A DNA stretch of 64,000 nucleotides, from contig CACEMP010000001.1 in the NCBI GenBank assembly GCA_902560675.1, positions 145,046-209,045 of the forward strand. The letters run 5' to 3'. This DNA is from an uncultured Alphaproteobacteria bacterium. Lineage in GTDB: Bacteria > Pseudomonadota > Alphaproteobacteria > HIMB59 > GCA-002718135. Below, piece after piece: positions 63,878 to 64,000 of this stretch (position 1 is its first letter; every line of letters starts with the position of its first letter). The notes under the pieces are model-generated. The model did no database searches. It worked only from the letters and a program-made list of their open reading frames with translations, and had not been told where the DNA came from. The position numbers and the translations under genes are program-made.

Positions 63878-64000
63878 TAATTAACCTGATACTTTGTATA
63901 TATGTCATCTTTAAAGTTTTTTCTTTCATTTAAAGTTAAATTTAGTTGGTTAATTTTTTTTCCAACAATTGCTGGTATGCCATTTTTTCCAATAATTATT
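63877..64000 (-). CDS. ribD: C-terminal end of RibD (riboflavin deaminase/reductase), partial
   Basis: A minus-strand frame enters from the right edge and ends with TAA at 63879-63877, overlapping the ribE start. The 40 visible residues include IIIGKNGIPAIVGKKIN and end KYQVN, and are consistent with the RibD reductase C terminus. Identification relies mainly on the conserved ribD-ribE-ribB-ribH-nusB order. Confidence 0.6.
   Translation of the reverse strand, partial: IIIGKNGIPAIVGKKINQLNLTLNERKNFKDDIYTKYQVN

Noticed and set aside
1..64000. CRISPR arrays, insertion sequences, prophage genes or rRNA
   Set aside because: No regularly spaced repeats, transposase, integrase or phage structural genes, or rRNA sequence, were seen on reading.

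Overview
The window is strongly AT-rich, densely packed DNA from a streamlined marine alphaproteobacterium. No gene-free stretch exceeds 300 bases, many neighbouring genes overlap or abut, and tRNAs are single or paired. The gene order is alphaproteobacterial: erpA/dgt/argS/SPOR/scpA/scpB, pcm/tolC/popZ-like/valS, ribD/ribE/ribB/ribH/nusB/thiL, plsX/ihfA/merR, an Irr-type Fur protein, and a CBP3-type ubiquinol-cytochrome c chaperone. Proteorhodopsin, a proton-pumping pyrophosphatase, an NhaD antiporter, the Aap amino-acid transporter and an inositol-catabolism cluster point to a SAR11-like or HIMB59/AEGEAN-169-like surface-ocean cell. That lineage placement is inference; it was not computed.

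Layout. 1-1470: tail of an upstream gene and a GlnT/GmaS-type glutamine synthetase. 1483-6259 (minus): scpB, scpA, a reduced SPOR protein, argS, dgt; diverging from erpA-xth (plus). 7429-14062 (minus): ilvD, valS, a tiny PopZ-like protein, tolC, a Pcm-like methyltransferase. 14175-14370: tRNA-Cys and tRNA-Asn. 14376-16172 (minus): umuDC behind a match to the alphaproteobacterial SOS box. 16235-16936: AlaX. 16938-21044 (minus): aapJQMP with a terminator-like hairpin after aapJ. 21206-23100: cystathionine lyase-like enzyme and a TauE/SafE transporter. 23114-26718 (minus): iolC, iolB, an IolJ-like aldolase, a nucleosidase-like protein and a cupin. 26724-27817: GFA protein, a 2-oxoglutarate oxygenase and tRNA-Arg. 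27864-32165 (minus): phosphatase-like protein, apt, thiolase, acyl-CoA dehydrogenase and an NDUFS4-like complex I subunit. 32214-36331 (minus): MOSC protein and a sugar ABC transporter without its ATPase. 36344-40837: mixed small genes, a truncated GST-like ORF, a SulP transporter and tRNA-Pro. 40915-43566: TPP riboswitch with thiB-thiP. 43536-49091: nhaD, hydrolase, irr, acetoacetyl-CoA synthetase, quinone oxidoreductase and tRNA-Glu. 49136-54299 (minus): recJ, hom, a small lipoprotein, argC, rpsI, rplM. 54392-55156: proteorhodopsin. 55322-57762 (minus): merR, ihfA, plsX, rpmF, cytochrome bc1 chaperone. 57766-58194: bamE. 58197-60302: hppA. 60360-64000 (minus): thiL, nusB, ribH, ribB, ribE and the end of ribD.

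The genes describe a light- and pyrophosphate-assisted heterotroph that imports amino acids, a sugar-like compound and thiamine or a precursor, and has enzymes for inositol-derived acids, acyl-CoA and acetoacetate. Regulation visible in the sequence includes a TPP riboswitch whose P4 stem contains the Shine-Dalgarno sequence, an SOS operator at the umuD promoter, and hairpins that set transcript ends.

I found no CRISPR array, insertion sequence, prophage or clear new multi-gene system. The most unusual items are single loci: an SOS-regulated umuDC in a streamlined genome, a very small PopZ-like protein, a one-domain GST remnant, a RibB with a decayed GTP cyclohydrolase II domain, and transport loci lacking their ATPases.
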